Shown piece after piece: positions 27,250 through 36,509 of a stretch of 64,000 nucleotides of DNA (position 1 is its first letter; each line of letters opens with the position of its first letter). Made by a program: the position numbers and the translations under genes. Origin of the DNA: Dongia_B sp964406155 (lineage in GTDB: Bacteria; Pseudomonadota; Alphaproteobacteria; Dongiales; Dongiaceae); NCBI GenBank assembly GCA_964406155.1, contig CAYOQR010000002.1:62001-126000 (forward strand), read 5' to 3'. The notes beneath the pieces were generated by a model, which was not told where the DNA came from, made no database searches, and was given only the letters and a program-made list of their open reading frames with translations.

Positions 27250-28341
27250 TTACGCGGCGACGACCAGATTGCGTCCGTCGGATTTCGCGCGATAGAGCGC
27301 CGTATCGGCGCGGTTGATGAAGTCTTCCAAGGTCTCTCTCGGCCGATATTCGGTAACGCCGATGCTGACCGTGATCTTGCCGAAATTATCGCCGGTCGTC
27401 TTGTTGCGCAGATACTGGTTGGCGAGTTCCTCGCGGATCTGGTTGGCGCGCTCCGTTGCCTGGGCGAGCGGCAGGCCGGGCAGGATCATGGCGAATTCCT
27501 CGCCGCCATAGCGCGCCGGCAGATCGCCTTTCTGGGCGGCGGCCTTGAGGCGCATGCCGACGACGCGCAGCACCTTGTCGCCGATGCGGTGACCATAGGT
27601 ATCGTTGAAGCGCTTGAAATGATCGATATCCAACATCAGAAGGCTGAGCTTGCCGCCTCTTGAACTCGCCTCATTGCTGCGCGACAGCAAGGTGAGATCG
27701 AACAGTTTGCGATTGCCGATCCCGGTCAGGCTGTCGGTCAGAGTTTCGAGCCGCAACTGCTCAAGATGCTGCTGCAGATTGACGACACGGTCCGCTGATT
27801 TGTTGAGCTCGCTTTCCAGGGCCTTGTTCTTGACGCTCATTTCCTCGGTCGCAGCCATCAGACCACGGACGATCTGGCGTAGATCGGTAACGCTCTCTTC
27901 CTGCCCTGCCGCATGCAGCGATCCGGTGACGGATTGCAGACGGCTGTCGAAATCAGCGGTATCGCGGCCGGCAGCGGCGAGATGCATCATCACCGTGCCG
28001 ATCGTCGCATTCAGTGACTGGCTGATATCGGTGAGCTGCTGAGCTTCGCGATCCGTGCCGAAATATTTGTTGAAGAGAGCGATATTGATCTGCAGCGAGA
28101 AGGTGGCACCATTTTCCAGCAGCGCGTCGATTTCGTGAGTGAGGGCCGGGACGGTCTGGCTGAAATAGGCGTACCAGATGGAAAAATTCGCCGGTGTCGG
28201 CGCGATCCGCAAGGCGGCCATCCGTGCGAGCGCCTCCGTGGCGACCTGACGGCTTTGTGCAAGCTCCGTCAGGGCGGTGTTCCGGTCGGCTTCCATTTCG
28301 GTCCCCATTCCCCTGATCGCCGTCGTTGGCGGCGGTTTCAT
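27250..28341 (-). CDS. Cytoplasmic diguanylate cyclase (GGDEF domain)
   Basis: 363 residues from an ATG with AGGGAAG upstream; the open frame runs 30 codons further but without a better site. There is no transmembrane helix. An N-terminal helical region (about 1-180, with a coiled coil near 165-190) precedes a GGDEF domain carrying the active motif YGGEEF and metal-binding LDIDHFKRFND. The inhibitory I-site RxxD is replaced by QKGD, so product inhibition through it is unlikely. It should make c-di-GMP from two GTP. It ends 22 bp from the convergent TPM gene, and a CtrA-type site lies 80 bp upstream of its start. Confidence 0.92.
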   Translation of the reverse strand: MKPPPTTAIRGMGTEMEADRNTALTELAQSRQVATEALARMAALRIAPTPANFSIWYAYFSQTVPALTHEIDALLENGATFSLQINIALFNKYFGTDREAQQLTDISQSLNATIGTVMMHLAAAGRDTADFDSRLQSVTGSLHAAGQEESVTDLRQIVRGLMAATEEMSVKNKALESELNKSADRVVNLQQHLEQLRLETLTDSLTGIGNRKLFDLTLLSRSNEASSRGGKLSLLMLDIDHFKRFNDTYGHRIGDKVLRVVGMRLKAAAQKGDLPARYGGEEFAMILPGLPLAQATERANQIREELANQYLRNKTTGDNFGKITVSIGVTEYRPRETLEDFINRADTALYRAKSDGRNLVVAA

Positions 28342-28420
28342 CCGGTCTTCCCTGCCGGAGGACGGCGGGTCGATTTTTCTTTTTGCAGCGGGTATTAGAA
28401 TGAAGTCTATACATTTTAGC

Positions 28421-28435
28421 TTAATAACCAATTAA
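28421..28435. promoter_or_regulatory. CtrA-type binding site (TTAA-N7-TTAA)
   Basis: TTAA at 28421-28424, TAACCAA, TTAA at 28432-28435: an exact consensus match. It lies between divergent genes, 80 bp upstream of the diguanylate cyclase and 98 bp upstream of the M81 peptidase, in an A+T-rich patch. Binding is inferred from the motif. Confidence 0.55.
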
Positions 28436-28532
28436 ACCGGGCCGGATCGGCGGAGCGGTTGCAAATGCCGCCTGCTTGGGCAAGATGCGGGCCATCGACA
28501 GAACCGGCCATCAGGCAAGGAAACAGGACCCG

Positions 28533-30047
28533 ATGACGCGCATCGCGATTGGCGGATTTCAGCACGAAACCAATACCTTCGCTCCGGTGAAGGCGAGTTT
28601 TCGCGATTTCGAGCAGGCCGATGGTTGGCCGGGCCTGACCCGGGGCGACGATATCCTCAGTGCCTTCACCGGCATCAACCTGCCGATCGCCGGCTTCATT
28701 GAGGGGGCGAAGCTGCTGGGCTACGATCTTGCACCGACCCTCTGGTGCTCGGCCTCGCCCTCGGCCCATGTCGAGAAGGCGGCGTACGAGACCATCGTCG
28801 CGGAGCTGCTGGAGCGCATCGGCGCCTTGCGCGGCATCGACGGCATCTATCTCGACCTTCACGGCGCCATGGTGACCGAGCATCTGGACGACGGGGAGGG
28901 CGAGTTGCTGGCTCGGCTGCGCCATCTGGTGGGGCCTGACCTGCCGATCGTTGTCAGCCTCGATCTCCATGCCAATGTCACCCGGCGGATGGTCGATCTC
29001 GCTTCCGCGCTGGTGGCCTGCCGCACCTATCCGCATGTCGATCTGGCCGAGAGCGGCATCGCCTCAGCCAATATGCTGGACCGCCTGCTGCGCCATGGGC
29101 CGCTTGCCAAGGCGATGCGCCAGGCGGATTTCCTCGTACCGCTTACCTGGCAGTGCACGCTGATCGATCCGGCGAAGTCGCTTTATGCCGACGTGGCGGC
29201 GGTGGAGCGGAAATCCGGGATCGCCAGTGCCTCCTTCACCTTCGGCTTTCCGCCGGCGGATATCCCGGAATGCGGCCCCGTCGTCGTCACCTATGCGGAA
29301 AACCAGAAGCTGGCAGATGCCGAGGCCGGGCGCTTGATCGCCGCCGTCGAAGAGGCGGAGGAGGGCTTCGCCGGCCGCGTCTGGCAGCCCTCGGAAGCGG
29401 TGGCCTATGCCCGGGCCGAGGCACCGAAGCGGCAGGCACCGATCATCCTGGCCGATACCCAGGATAATCCCGGCGCCGGCGGCAATTCCGATACGGTCGG
29501 GTTGTTGGAAGCGATGGTGGCGGGACATGCCGAAGGGGCGGTCTTCGCCAATCTCTTCGACCCCAAGACGGCCGAGATTGCGCATCAGGCCGGTATCGGT
29601 GCCGAGATCACCCGGGGCATCGGTGCCTGGAGCGGCATGCCGGGGCATCATCCGTTCCACGGCACCTTCAAGGTGAAGGCGCTGGGCGATGGCGTTTTCG
29701 AGGCAACCGGTCCCTTCTATCGCGGCAACCGCATGCAATTGGGGCCTATGGCTTTGCTGACCATCGGCGGCGTGGAGATCGTCGTCATCAGTCGCAAGCA
29801 GCAGGCGGCGGATCAGGCGATGCTGCGCCATCTCGGCATCGAGCCGGCCAGCCGGAAGGTCCTGGCGCTGAAAAGTTCGGTGCATTTCCGTGCCGACTTC
29901 CAGCCCATCGCCTCGGAAATCCTGATCGTCGCCGCGGCCGGTGCCAATCCGGTCGACAACCGGGCCTTGCCGTATCGCCGCCTGCGCAAGGGATTGCGCT
30001 TGATGCCGCTCGGCGAAACCTTCGGCGGCGAGACTTTCGACGCCTGA
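28533..30047 (+). CDS. M81 family metallopeptidase (MlrC-like)
   Basis: 504 residues, the usual length for MlrC-like proteins. The N-terminal catalytic domain (DUF1485) has the conserved QHETNTF, YLDLHGAMV, SLDLHANVT (Asp-x-His metal pair) and CRTYPHVDLAE motifs. The C-terminal domain contains DTQDNPGAGG. The family is named after a microcystin-degrading enzyme, but most members have unknown peptide or amide substrates. The ATG is chosen because the family begins with xRIAIGGFxHETNTF; a TTG at 28476 is a weaker option. The HAD phosphatase follows 35 bp later. Confidence 0.9.
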   Translation: MTRIAIGGFQHETNTFAPVKASFRDFEQADGWPGLTRGDDILSAFTGINLPIAGFIEGAKLLGYDLAPTLWCSASPSAHVEKAAYETIVAELLERIGALRGIDGIYLDLHGAMVTEHLDDGEGELLARLRHLVGPDLPIVVSLDLHANVTRRMVDLASALVACRTYPHVDLAESGIASANMLDRLLRHGPLAKAMRQADFLVPLTWQCTLIDPAKSLYADVAAVERKSGIASASFTFGFPPADIPECGPVVVTYAENQKLADAEAGRLIAAVEEAEEGFAGRVWQPSEAVAYARAEAPKRQAPIILADTQDNPGAGGNSDTVGLLEAMVAGHAEGAVFANLFDPKTAEIAHQAGIGAEITRGIGAWSGMPGHHPFHGTFKVKALGDGVFEATGPFYRGNRMQLGPMALLTIGGVEIVVISRKQQAADQAMLRHLGIEPASRKVLALKSSVHFRADFQPIASEILIVAAAGANPVDNRALPYRRLRKGLRLMPLGETFGGETFDA

Positions 30048-30082
30048 TACCAGGTGAGTGATACAGGAAGGATGAGGATTGC

Positions 30083-30754
30083 ATGATGGCGGGGACGGTC
30101 CTGCTTGATCTTGACGGCACGCTGACCGACCCGCAGGTCGGCATTACGCGGTCCATCCGCCATGCGCTGGAAGCGCTCGATTTGCCGGTCCCCGCCGAGG
30201 CCGAGCTGCTGAGTTTCATCGGGCCGCCGCTGAAGGACACATTCGACCGCCTGTTCGGCGATGCGGATCTGACACAGCGTTGCCTCGTGCTTTACCGTGA
30301 GCGTTTCAGTACAGTCGGGCTTTATGAGAATCGTGTCTTTGCCGGCATACCGGAGATGCTGGACATCTTGCGGTCCGCCGGATACCGGCTGATCCTTGCG
30401 ACCTCGAAGCCACATATCTTCGCGCGGCGCATCCTCGAACATTTCGATCTCTCGAAGTACTTCTCGGCGATCCATGGCTCGGAACTGGACGGGACGCGCG
30501 CGCAGAAGAGTGCGCTCATCGCTCATATCCTTGTGGCCGAAAATGTCACCGTCGGGACGGCGGTGATGGTCGGTGACCGGGAGCACGATGTCCTGGGTGC
30601 TGGTGCCAACGGCATCGAGACGATCGGCGTGCTTTATGGTTATGGCGACGTGGCGGAGCTGCAGGCGGCCGGGGTGACGGCCATGGTCATGTCCCCGGTC
30701 GAGATTCCGGCGACGGTCGAGCGTCTGTTCAAAGCTCGACTGGTATCTGCTTAG
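30083..30754 (+). CDS. HAD-superfamily hydrolase, phosphoglycolate-phosphatase-like
   Basis: 223 residues. All HAD motifs are present: nucleophile motif LLDLDGTLTD, motif II LATSKP, a Lys in AQKSALI and motif IV VGDREHDVLGA. A helical cap inserted after motif I (FIGPPLKDTFDRLF) is typical of the Gph branch. It should dephosphorylate a small phosphorylated metabolite; 2-phosphoglycolate is only one possibility. A second ATG lies one codon in. Its 3' end overlaps the convergent xth gene by 4 bp. Confidence 0.9.
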   Translation: MMAGTVLLDLDGTLTDPQVGITRSIRHALEALDLPVPAEAELLSFIGPPLKDTFDRLFGDADLTQRCLVLYRERFSTVGLYENRVFAGIPEMLDILRSAGYRLILATSKPHIFARRILEHFDLSKYFSAIHGSELDGTRAQKSALIAHILVAENVTVGTAVMVGDREHDVLGAGANGIETIGVLYGYGDVAELQAAGVTAMVMSPVEIPATVERLFKARLVSA

Positions 30755-31551
30755 AGCGCCAGCCGGCACCAGATCGGCGTATGGTCTGACGGCTTTTCCT
30801 GCATGCGCGGCTTGCGGTCGATCTGGCAGTCCTCCAGGCGGTCGGCAGCCTGGGGAGAGAGCAGCAGATGGTCGATGCGCAGGCCCTCGTCACGCTGCCA
30901 GCGCCCGGCCTGATAGTCCCAGAAGGTATAGCGATGGCCTTCGCCGTTGCAGACGCGGAAGGCGTCGGTGTAGCCGAGATTGACGATGGCGCGGAAGGCG
31001 GCCCGGCTTTCCGGCCGGCAGAGCGCATCATCGGCCCAGCCGGCAGGATCGTAGACGTCGAGATCGGTCGGGCAGATGTTGTAGTCGCCGCCAAGCACAA
31101 TCGGCTGCTCATGACGTAGTAGTTGCTCGGCATGGCTGCGCAGGCGGCGCATCCAGGCGAGCTTATAGGGGTATTTCTCGCTCTCCACCGGATTGCCGTT
31201 CGGCAGGTAGATGGTGGCGACGCGGCAGGATTTCCAAACCTCGCCCTCGGGATGATCGATGACGGCTTCCAGGTAGCGTGCCTGAACATCGCTCTCGTCA
31301 CCCGGCAAGGCACGCTCGACCAGATCGAATTTGGTACGCGAGAGAATAGCGACGCCGTTATAGGATTTCTGGCCGGAAATGGCGACCTGATAGCCGAGAC
31401 TCTCGATCTCCAGTCGGGGAAATTCGCTTTCCTGGCACTTGATCTCCTGCAGCAGGGCGACATCCGGCTTGGCATCGTTCAGCCAACCAAGAATATTCGC
31501 CAATCTTGCGCGGAGCGAATTGACGTTGAAGCTGGCAATGGTCAGCGACAC
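30751..31551 (-). CDS. xth: Exodeoxyribonuclease III
   Basis: 266 residues of the exonuclease III / AP endonuclease family, which removes 3' blocks and nicks DNA at abasic sites in base-excision repair. Active-site signatures are intact: NVNSLRAR at the N-terminus, LLQEIKC (metal-binding Glu), GGDYNICPTDLDV, RIDHLLLS and the final PSDHTPIW (Asp-His pair). It is followed on the same strand by no other gene in the window; erpA lies 56 bp upstream on the same strand and may share a transcript. Confidence 0.96.
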   Translation of the reverse strand: MSLTIASFNVNSLRARLANILGWLNDAKPDVALLQEIKCQESEFPRLEIESLGYQVAISGQKSYNGVAILSRTKFDLVERALPGDESDVQARYLEAVIDHPEGEVWKSCRVATIYLPNGNPVESEKYPYKLAWMRRLRSHAEQLLRHEQPIVLGGDYNICPTDLDVYDPAGWADDALCRPESRAAFRAIVNLGYTDAFRVCNGEGHRYTFWDYQAGRWQRDEGLRIDHLLLSPQAADRLEDCQIDRKPRMQEKPSDHTPIWCRLAL

Positions 31552-31607
31552 GGTCGGAACTCTCTCACAATTTGTGAAATCCTTGCAGGTCTGCCGTGCA
31601 CGCGGCG

Positions 31608-31964
31608 TCAGGCGATCGAGAAGGAGCTGCCGCAGCCGCAGGACGATGCGGCATTCGGGTTGCGCACCTGGAAGGAGGCGCCGACCAGATCCTCGACGAA
31701 ATCAATCTCCGAGCCCGACAGCAGATCGAGCGAGGTATCGTCGACCACGACCTTGATGCCGTCCCGCTCGAACAGATGGTCATCCACCTGGCAGGATTTA
31801 TCGAAGGAGAAGCCGTATTGGAAACCCGAGCAGCCGCCACCGGAGACGCTGAGGCGCAGCATCAGCGCGCTGTCGCCTTCCTGCTCCATCAGCCAGGCGA
31901 TGCGCTTGGCGGCATTGCCGGTGATGCTGACCTGGCGGTCGGTGGGAGGTGTCATGTCATTCAT
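31608..31964 (-). CDS. erpA: Iron-sulfur cluster insertion protein ErpA
   Basis: 118 residues of the A-type carrier family. The three cluster-binding cysteines are present in GGGCSGFQY and the C-terminal SSCGCGSSF. It accepts Fe-S clusters and passes them to apoproteins. The SGFQYGFSFDK and LSGSEIDFVEDL segments favour ErpA over IscA, and the location next to xth and dgt is the usual erpA position in alphaproteobacteria. An internal ATG three codons in is also possible as start. Confidence 0.93.
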   Translation of the reverse strand: MNDMTPPTDRQVSITGNAAKRIAWLMEQEGDSALMLRLSVSGGGCSGFQYGFSFDKSCQVDDHLFERDGIKVVVDDTSLDLLSGSEIDFVEDLVGASFQVRNPNAASSCGCGSSFSIA

Positions 31965-32033
31965 GGCAAACGGCTTTCCGTGAGCTTCCTGGTCCAGACC
32001 CCTATATTTAGGAACTGACGGGAAATAGTCAAA

Positions 32034-32073
32034 CCTGCCTGCTGCATATGGGGCCTGCCCGCTGCATATGGGA
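32034..32073. repeat. 20-bp tandem duplication between erpA and the GFA gene
   Basis: CCTGCC[T/C]GCTGCATATGGG[G/A] occurs twice head-to-tail (32034-32053 and 32054-32073) with two mismatches, within 20 bp of the 3' end of the GFA-family gene. Confidence 0.85.
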
Positions 32074-32079
32074 CATGAG

Positions 32080-32484
32080 CTAGCCGTGGCGGGGCAGGTC
32101 GTCCGCCAGATTTAGCCAGGAAATCCGTTCCGATTCATAGTAATGGCCCGTTGGCGGGTAGATATCCGGCTTATCCATGCTACCGATAAGGATATGGATT
32201 TCATCCGGCCATCGGACGGACTCATAGGCAATCGGGCTGCCGCAGGCCGGGCAGAAGCTGCGGATCACGCCGGGCGAGGAGGCGAAACGGGCAGGCTCGC
32301 CGGTTATTTCCACCGCCTCGATGGGGAATCCGGCATAGGCAACCGCGACCCCGCCCGTCGCCCGACGACAACTGGCACAGTGGCAATAGCCGGTCCATTT
32401 CGGCGGTGCCAGAAGCCGGTACCGGACCCGGCCGCACAGGCAGCCGCCGCTCTGAAGGGAAGTCATGATGTCAGTTGCGGTCAT
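32080..32484 (-). CDS. GFA-family (CENP-V/GFA domain) zinc protein
   Basis: 134 residues from this ATG. The fold is recognised from GGCLCGRVRYR, YCHCASCRRATGG and FCPACGSPIAYES, which supply the zinc-binding cysteines of the glutathione-dependent formaldehyde-activating family. Most members of this family do not act on formaldehyde and their substrates are unknown. The start is uncertain: ATGs at 32466 and 32544 are in frame and none has a good Shine-Dalgarno. A 13-bp direct repeat lies at 32488-32515, just upstream of the chosen start. It is transcribed divergently from dgt. Confidence 0.85.
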   Translation of the reverse strand: MTATDIMTSLQSGGCLCGRVRYRLLAPPKWTGYCHCASCRRATGGVAVAYAGFPIEAVEITGEPARFASSPGVIRSFCPACGSPIAYESVRWPDEIHILIGSMDKPDIYPPTGHYYESERISWLNLADDLPRHG

Positions 32485-32603
32485 GTTGGCAATCTCGGGC
32501 TCGGCAATCTCGGGCCAGGGCGACTTCAACAAACAGTTTAGCATATCGCGGCAACCGTATCTCCGACGATGCATCGCTTGTCTCGACCTGCTAGGCTGCG
32601 GCC

Positions 32604-33779
32604 ATGGAACCCTATGCCAGCGATCCTCAGCAGTCCCGCGGTCGTCTTGTGGCGGAGCCTGAGAGCCCGAGCCGCTCGATCTTTCAGCGCGATCGCGACC
32701 GCGTCATTCATAGTGTCGGCTTCCGGCGGCTGAAACATAAGACCCAGGTCTTCGTCTATCATGAAGGCGATCATTACCGGACGCGGCTCACGCACAGCAT
32801 CGAAGTGGCGCAGATCGCCCGGTCGATCGCCCGCACCCTCGGTCTGAACGAGGATCTGGCCGAGGCCGTTGCCCTTGCTCATGATCTCGGCCATCCGCCG
32901 TTCGGTCATGCTGGCGAGGAGGCGCTGGATCATTGCATGCTGGGCCAGGGCGGCTTCGATCACAACGAGCAGACCTTCCGCGTGTTGACGCAACTAGAGC
33001 ATCGCTATGCGGCTTTCGATGGCCTCAATCTGAGCTGGGAAGCGCTGGAAGGCGTGGTCAAGCATAACGGGCCGCTGATCGGGCCGTATGCCCATGCCAA
33101 GGCGCGCGGCAAGGCCGTGCCGCCGACGATCGCAGCCTATGACGCCCGACGCGATCTCGATCTCTCCGGTTTCGCCAGCGCCGAGGCGCAGGTCGCGGCC
33201 CTGAGCGACGATATCGCCTATAACAATCACGATATCGATGACGGATTGCGGGCCGGGCTGTTCTCTGTGCAAGACCTGACCGATGTGCCGCTCGCCGGGC
33301 CGATCTTCGCGGCGGTGGCACGGGACTATCCCGGCCTGCAGACCTCGCGGCTGATCGGCGAGGCGGTCAGGCGGATGATCAATCAGATGGTCACCGATGT
33401 GGTCGATGAAACCAGGCGCCGGCTGCGGGAAGCGGGCGTGCGCAGCCTCGATGACATCCGGCGGCTCGACCGGCCGGTGGTGGCCTTCTCGGAAACCATG
33501 CGGGCCAACGATATCGGGCTGAAGCAGTTCCTGTTCGGCAAGATGTACCGGCATCACCGGGTCGTGCAGATGACCCAGAAGGCGAAGCGGGTGGTGGTGG
33601 ATCTCTACGATCTGTTGACAGCCCAGCCGACCTGTTTGCCGGCGGAATGGCAAGCGGGTGTCGATGGGCCCGGTACTGCCCAAACGGCACGGCTGGTGGC
33701 CGATTACATCGCCGGCATGACGGATAAATACGCGCTAGAAATGCACCGTCGCCTGTTCGACCCTTACGAGCGCATGTAA
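32604..33779 (+). CDS. dgt: Deoxyguanosinetriphosphate triphosphohydrolase-like protein
   Basis: 391 residues of the HD-domain dNTPase family. The metal site is complete: RTRLTHSIEVAQIAR, then AHDLGHPPFGHAGE and later SDDIAYNNHDIDDG. It should hydrolyse dNTPs to deoxynucleosides and triphosphate, limiting the dNTP pool; specificity for dGTP is not certain for this alphaproteobacterial subtype. It heads the conserved dgt / (argS) / SPOR / nagZ cluster, but argS is not present here. Confidence 0.95.
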   Translation: MEPYASDPQQSRGRLVAEPESPSRSIFQRDRDRVIHSVGFRRLKHKTQVFVYHEGDHYRTRLTHSIEVAQIARSIARTLGLNEDLAEAVALAHDLGHPPFGHAGEEALDHCMLGQGGFDHNEQTFRVLTQLEHRYAAFDGLNLSWEALEGVVKHNGPLIGPYAHAKARGKAVPPTIAAYDARRDLDLSGFASAEAQVAALSDDIAYNNHDIDDGLRAGLFSVQDLTDVPLAGPIFAAVARDYPGLQTSRLIGEAVRRMINQMVTDVVDETRRRLREAGVRSLDDIRRLDRPVVAFSETMRANDIGLKQFLFGKMYRHHRVVQMTQKAKRVVVDLYDLLTAQPTCLPAEWQAGVDGPGTAQTARLVADYIAGMTDKYALEMHRRLFDPYERM

Positions 33780-33977
33780 GACCTAAAACCTCCCCTGGCC
33801 ACAAAAAAGTCAAAAAAATACTGTCGAATCCGATTGTTAACATCGATTTCGATGCTGGCCGGCCTTGACCGACTCGGCGTGTTTTTGGTCTGATAAAGCA
33901 ATTTTTCGTAAACATTCCCGACAGTTGCAGTCGTTAACCATGATGGTGCGGCCACCGCCGGGGGGAAGGTAAAGGCG

Positions 33978-35336
33978 ATGTCGTCGGATAATCCGAAACC
34001 GGAACAAATTCAGGCCAATGTCGCGGCGGCGCTCAGCCGTCTGCGTGGCGATGTCATGCCGCCCATCACCTCTCAGGCGGCACCGAAACTGGCTGGTGAT
34101 CCGGCCGAGGCGCCAGCGCCGACAGTCGGCACACCCAAGCCGGCGAGCTTCTTCCCGCAGCCGCCATCGGCTGCACAGCAGCCGGCTGCGAGCTATGGCG
34201 CTGCCGTGCCGCACGGGTCGTCGCCTCAGCCGCATCTGCAGGCGCCGGCGAGTGGTTTGTCGGCTGGAAATGCGCCGAGCGCCGATTTCCGTGCGGAACC
34301 GAGCCTGGGGCTTGGCAATGGCGCGAGCACCATGCCGACGACACCAGCAGCGGCATCGGCAACCGGAAAGAATTATTTCAGCGCGGCCAGCCAGCCGGCT
34401 CGGCCGGCCGCCAGTGCCGCGCAGCCCGATCTGCTGAGCAGTGTCGATATGGGGCCGCCGCCGCTGACGGGCTATACGCAGGAAGACAACGGTGATGCCC
34501 GGCGCAAACGCAACCGCCGCCTGGTGCTGGCGGGCGCGGCGGCGGCAATCGTCGTCGTTGCCGGCATCTGGCTGGCCAGCGGGCATAAGAGTGAGGTGCC
34601 GACCATCACGGCGGAAGCCACGCCGGAGAAGGTCAAGCCGACCAATGAGGGCGGCCTGCAGGTACCGAACCAGAATGTTCAGGTTCTGGAAAACATGAAC
34701 GGCCAGAACGGACAGCAGCAGGCGAGCGGGGAAACGGTTCTGCCGCCACCCGAACAGCCGATCGCGCCGCCGACCCCGGCGCCTGATGGACAGGCCCAGG
34801 CCGGTGCCCAGGAGCAAGGTACAACGGGGCAAGGTACAACCGGACAAACAACGACGGCCCAGACCGATACGCAGGCTCCTGCCGTCGCGGCGCCGGCTGT
34901 ACCGGCCGTGCCGAATACTCCGGCAGTTCCCTCGGTTCCGGCCGTGCCGGAAACGTCGACCACGGCGGCTGCATCGCAGCCTGCGGCAGCACAACCGGCT
35001 GCCGCTCAGCCGGCCGTCCCGCAACCGGCAGCCGAGCAGGTCGCGGCGAAGCCGGCCGCAAAACCGGCCGTGACCGAGCCTGCCGCCAGCGGCAAGGTTA
35101 AGGTCCAGCTAGCGGCGGTGAAGACCGAGGCCGCGGCAAAAACCGAATGGGCCAAGCTGCAGCGGGCGCATCCGGCCCAGCTCGGTCAGCTCAGCCTGAG
35201 CGTGCAGAAGGTGGATAAGGGCGCCGAGGGGGTCTTCTATCGTATCCAGGCCGGCCCGCTGGCGGATAAGGCGGCGGCAAAGGCGCTGTGCGCCGAACTG
35301 GCAAAGCAGAAGCAGGCCTGTATCCTGACGCGCTGA
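33978..35336 (+). CDS. SPOR-domain cell-envelope protein
   Basis: 452 residues. A Pro/Ala-rich cytoplasmic region (1-170), a run of basic residues (RRKRNRR) and a single transmembrane helix (about 177-197) are followed by a low-complexity periplasmic linker with PAAAQPAA repeats, then a C-terminal SPOR domain (about 373-452: VQLAAVKTEAAAK, FYRIQAGPLADKAAA). SPOR domains bind peptidoglycan stripped of stem peptides at the septum, so a role in cell division is likely. The spacer upstream holds a TTAACCAT element at 33934-33941, resembling a CtrA half-site. Confidence 0.9.
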   Translation: MSSDNPKPEQIQANVAAALSRLRGDVMPPITSQAAPKLAGDPAEAPAPTVGTPKPASFFPQPPSAAQQPAASYGAAVPHGSSPQPHLQAPASGLSAGNAPSADFRAEPSLGLGNGASTMPTTPAAASATGKNYFSAASQPARPAASAAQPDLLSSVDMGPPPLTGYTQEDNGDARRKRNRRLVLAGAAAAIVVVAGIWLASGHKSEVPTITAEATPEKVKPTNEGGLQVPNQNVQVLENMNGQNGQQQASGETVLPPPEQPIAPPTPAPDGQAQAGAQEQGTTGQGTTGQTTTAQTDTQAPAVAAPAVPAVPNTPAVPSVPAVPETSTTAAASQPAAAQPAAAQPAVPQPAAEQVAAKPAAKPAVTEPAASGKVKVQLAAVKTEAAAKTEWAKLQRAHPAQLGQLSLSVQKVDKGAEGVFYRIQAGPLADKAAAKALCAELAKQKQACILTR

Positions 35337-35408
35337 AACTTCCGGGATCGAATCCCTGATCATTGCATGAACCCGGGGGGATTACCCCGGGCCCTGGGGG
35401 AGGGCTGT

Positions 35409-36413
35409 ATGACTGCTGCCGTCATTTTCGGCTGTGCCGGAACCGATTTAAGCGCGAGTGAACGCGATTTTTTCCGTGAGACGCGGCCGCTGGGTTTCAT
35501 CCTGTTTGCGCGCAATATTGCCGATCCGGATCAACTGCGGCGGCTGACCGATCAATTGCGGGCCAGCATCGATGATAAAGATGCGCCGATCCTGATCGAC
35601 CAGGAGGGGGGCCGGGTCCAGCGTCTGCGGCCACCGCATTGGCGCGCCGTCTTGCCGGCCGAGCGGTTTGGTGAACTGGCGCGGCGCGATCTCGCCGCCG
35701 GGCAGCGGGCAACGAAGCTCAATCATCGCCTGATGGCGGCGGAACTCATGTCCCTTGGCATCAATGTCGATTGCGCACCGCTCATCGATGTACGGATGCC
35801 GGGCGCCCATGATGTGATCGGCGACCGGGCCTATGGCGGCGATCCCCAATTGGTCGCCGATCTGGGCCGGGCGGCGGCAGAAGGCCTGCTGGAAGGCGGC
35901 GTGATGCCGATCATCAAGCATATTCCGGGGCATGGCCGCTCCATGGTGGACAGCCATTTCGATCTGCCACGGGTCGATGCCAGCCGGGCGGAACTGTCCG
36001 CCACGGATTTCCGGCCGTTCCACCTGCTCAAGGATATCCCCTGGGCGATGACGGCCCATGTCATCTATGAGGCGATCGATCCCGATCTGCCGGCGACACT
36101 GTCGCCCAAGGTGATTGCCGAGGTCATTCGCGGCGAGATCGGCTTCGACGGCGTGCTGTTGACCGACGATCTCAGCATGAAGGCTCTGCAGGGCAGCTTA
36201 GCTGAATTGGCGCGCAATTCCCTGTCGGCCGGTTGCGATGTCGTTCTCCATTGCAATGGCGATATGGCCGAGATGCGGCAGGTCGCCGCCGGCACTGCCC
36301 CCTTGTCGGCGCAGGGGAAACGCCGATATGAACAAGGCAAGGCGCGCTTGGCCGCGGCCGCGACAGTCGAGGCCAGGGCATTGCGGGATGAACTGGCGCG
36401 GCTAATTGCCTGA
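35409..36413 (+). CDS. nagZ: Beta-N-acetylhexosaminidase NagZ
   Basis: 334 residues, glycoside hydrolase family 3. It removes N-acetylglucosamine from anhydro-muropeptides during peptidoglycan recycling in the cytoplasm. The signature KHIPGHG followed by DSHFDLP contains the catalytic His loop, and TDDLSMKA carries the Asp nucleophile. ILIDQEGGRVQRL is also conserved. The ATG is chosen for GGGGGAGGG just upstream; an ATG at 35367 gives an unlikely Gly/Pro-rich leader. Confidence 0.95.
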   Translation: MTAAVIFGCAGTDLSASERDFFRETRPLGFILFARNIADPDQLRRLTDQLRASIDDKDAPILIDQEGGRVQRLRPPHWRAVLPAERFGELARRDLAAGQRATKLNHRLMAAELMSLGINVDCAPLIDVRMPGAHDVIGDRAYGGDPQLVADLGRAAAEGLLEGGVMPIIKHIPGHGRSMVDSHFDLPRVDASRAELSATDFRPFHLLKDIPWAMTAHVIYEAIDPDLPATLSPKVIAEVIRGEIGFDGVLLTDDLSMKALQGSLAELARNSLSAGCDVVLHCNGDMAEMRQVAAGTAPLSAQGKRRYEQGKARLAAAATVEARALRDELARLIA

Positions 36414-36471
36414 GACAGAAAGATTTCAGGTGGAGTTTCAGATAGAAGGTTGTTTCAAGCCTGACGCCGAT

Positions 36472-36503
36472 CCTTTTTCGCGCGGGCCTTTTTCGCGCAG
36501 GAG
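36472..36503 (+). promoter_or_regulatory. 15-bp tandem duplication ending in the ribosome-binding site of the site-2 protease gene
   Basis: CCTTTTTCGCGC[G/A]GG occurs twice head-to-tail (36472-36486, 36487-36501). The single difference creates AGGAG at 36499-36503, six bases before the TTG at 36510. This supports the TTG start, for which no in-frame ATG exists nearby. The duplication thus appears to have produced or preserved the Shine-Dalgarno. Confidence 0.7.
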
Positions 36504-36509
36504 CGAGTC

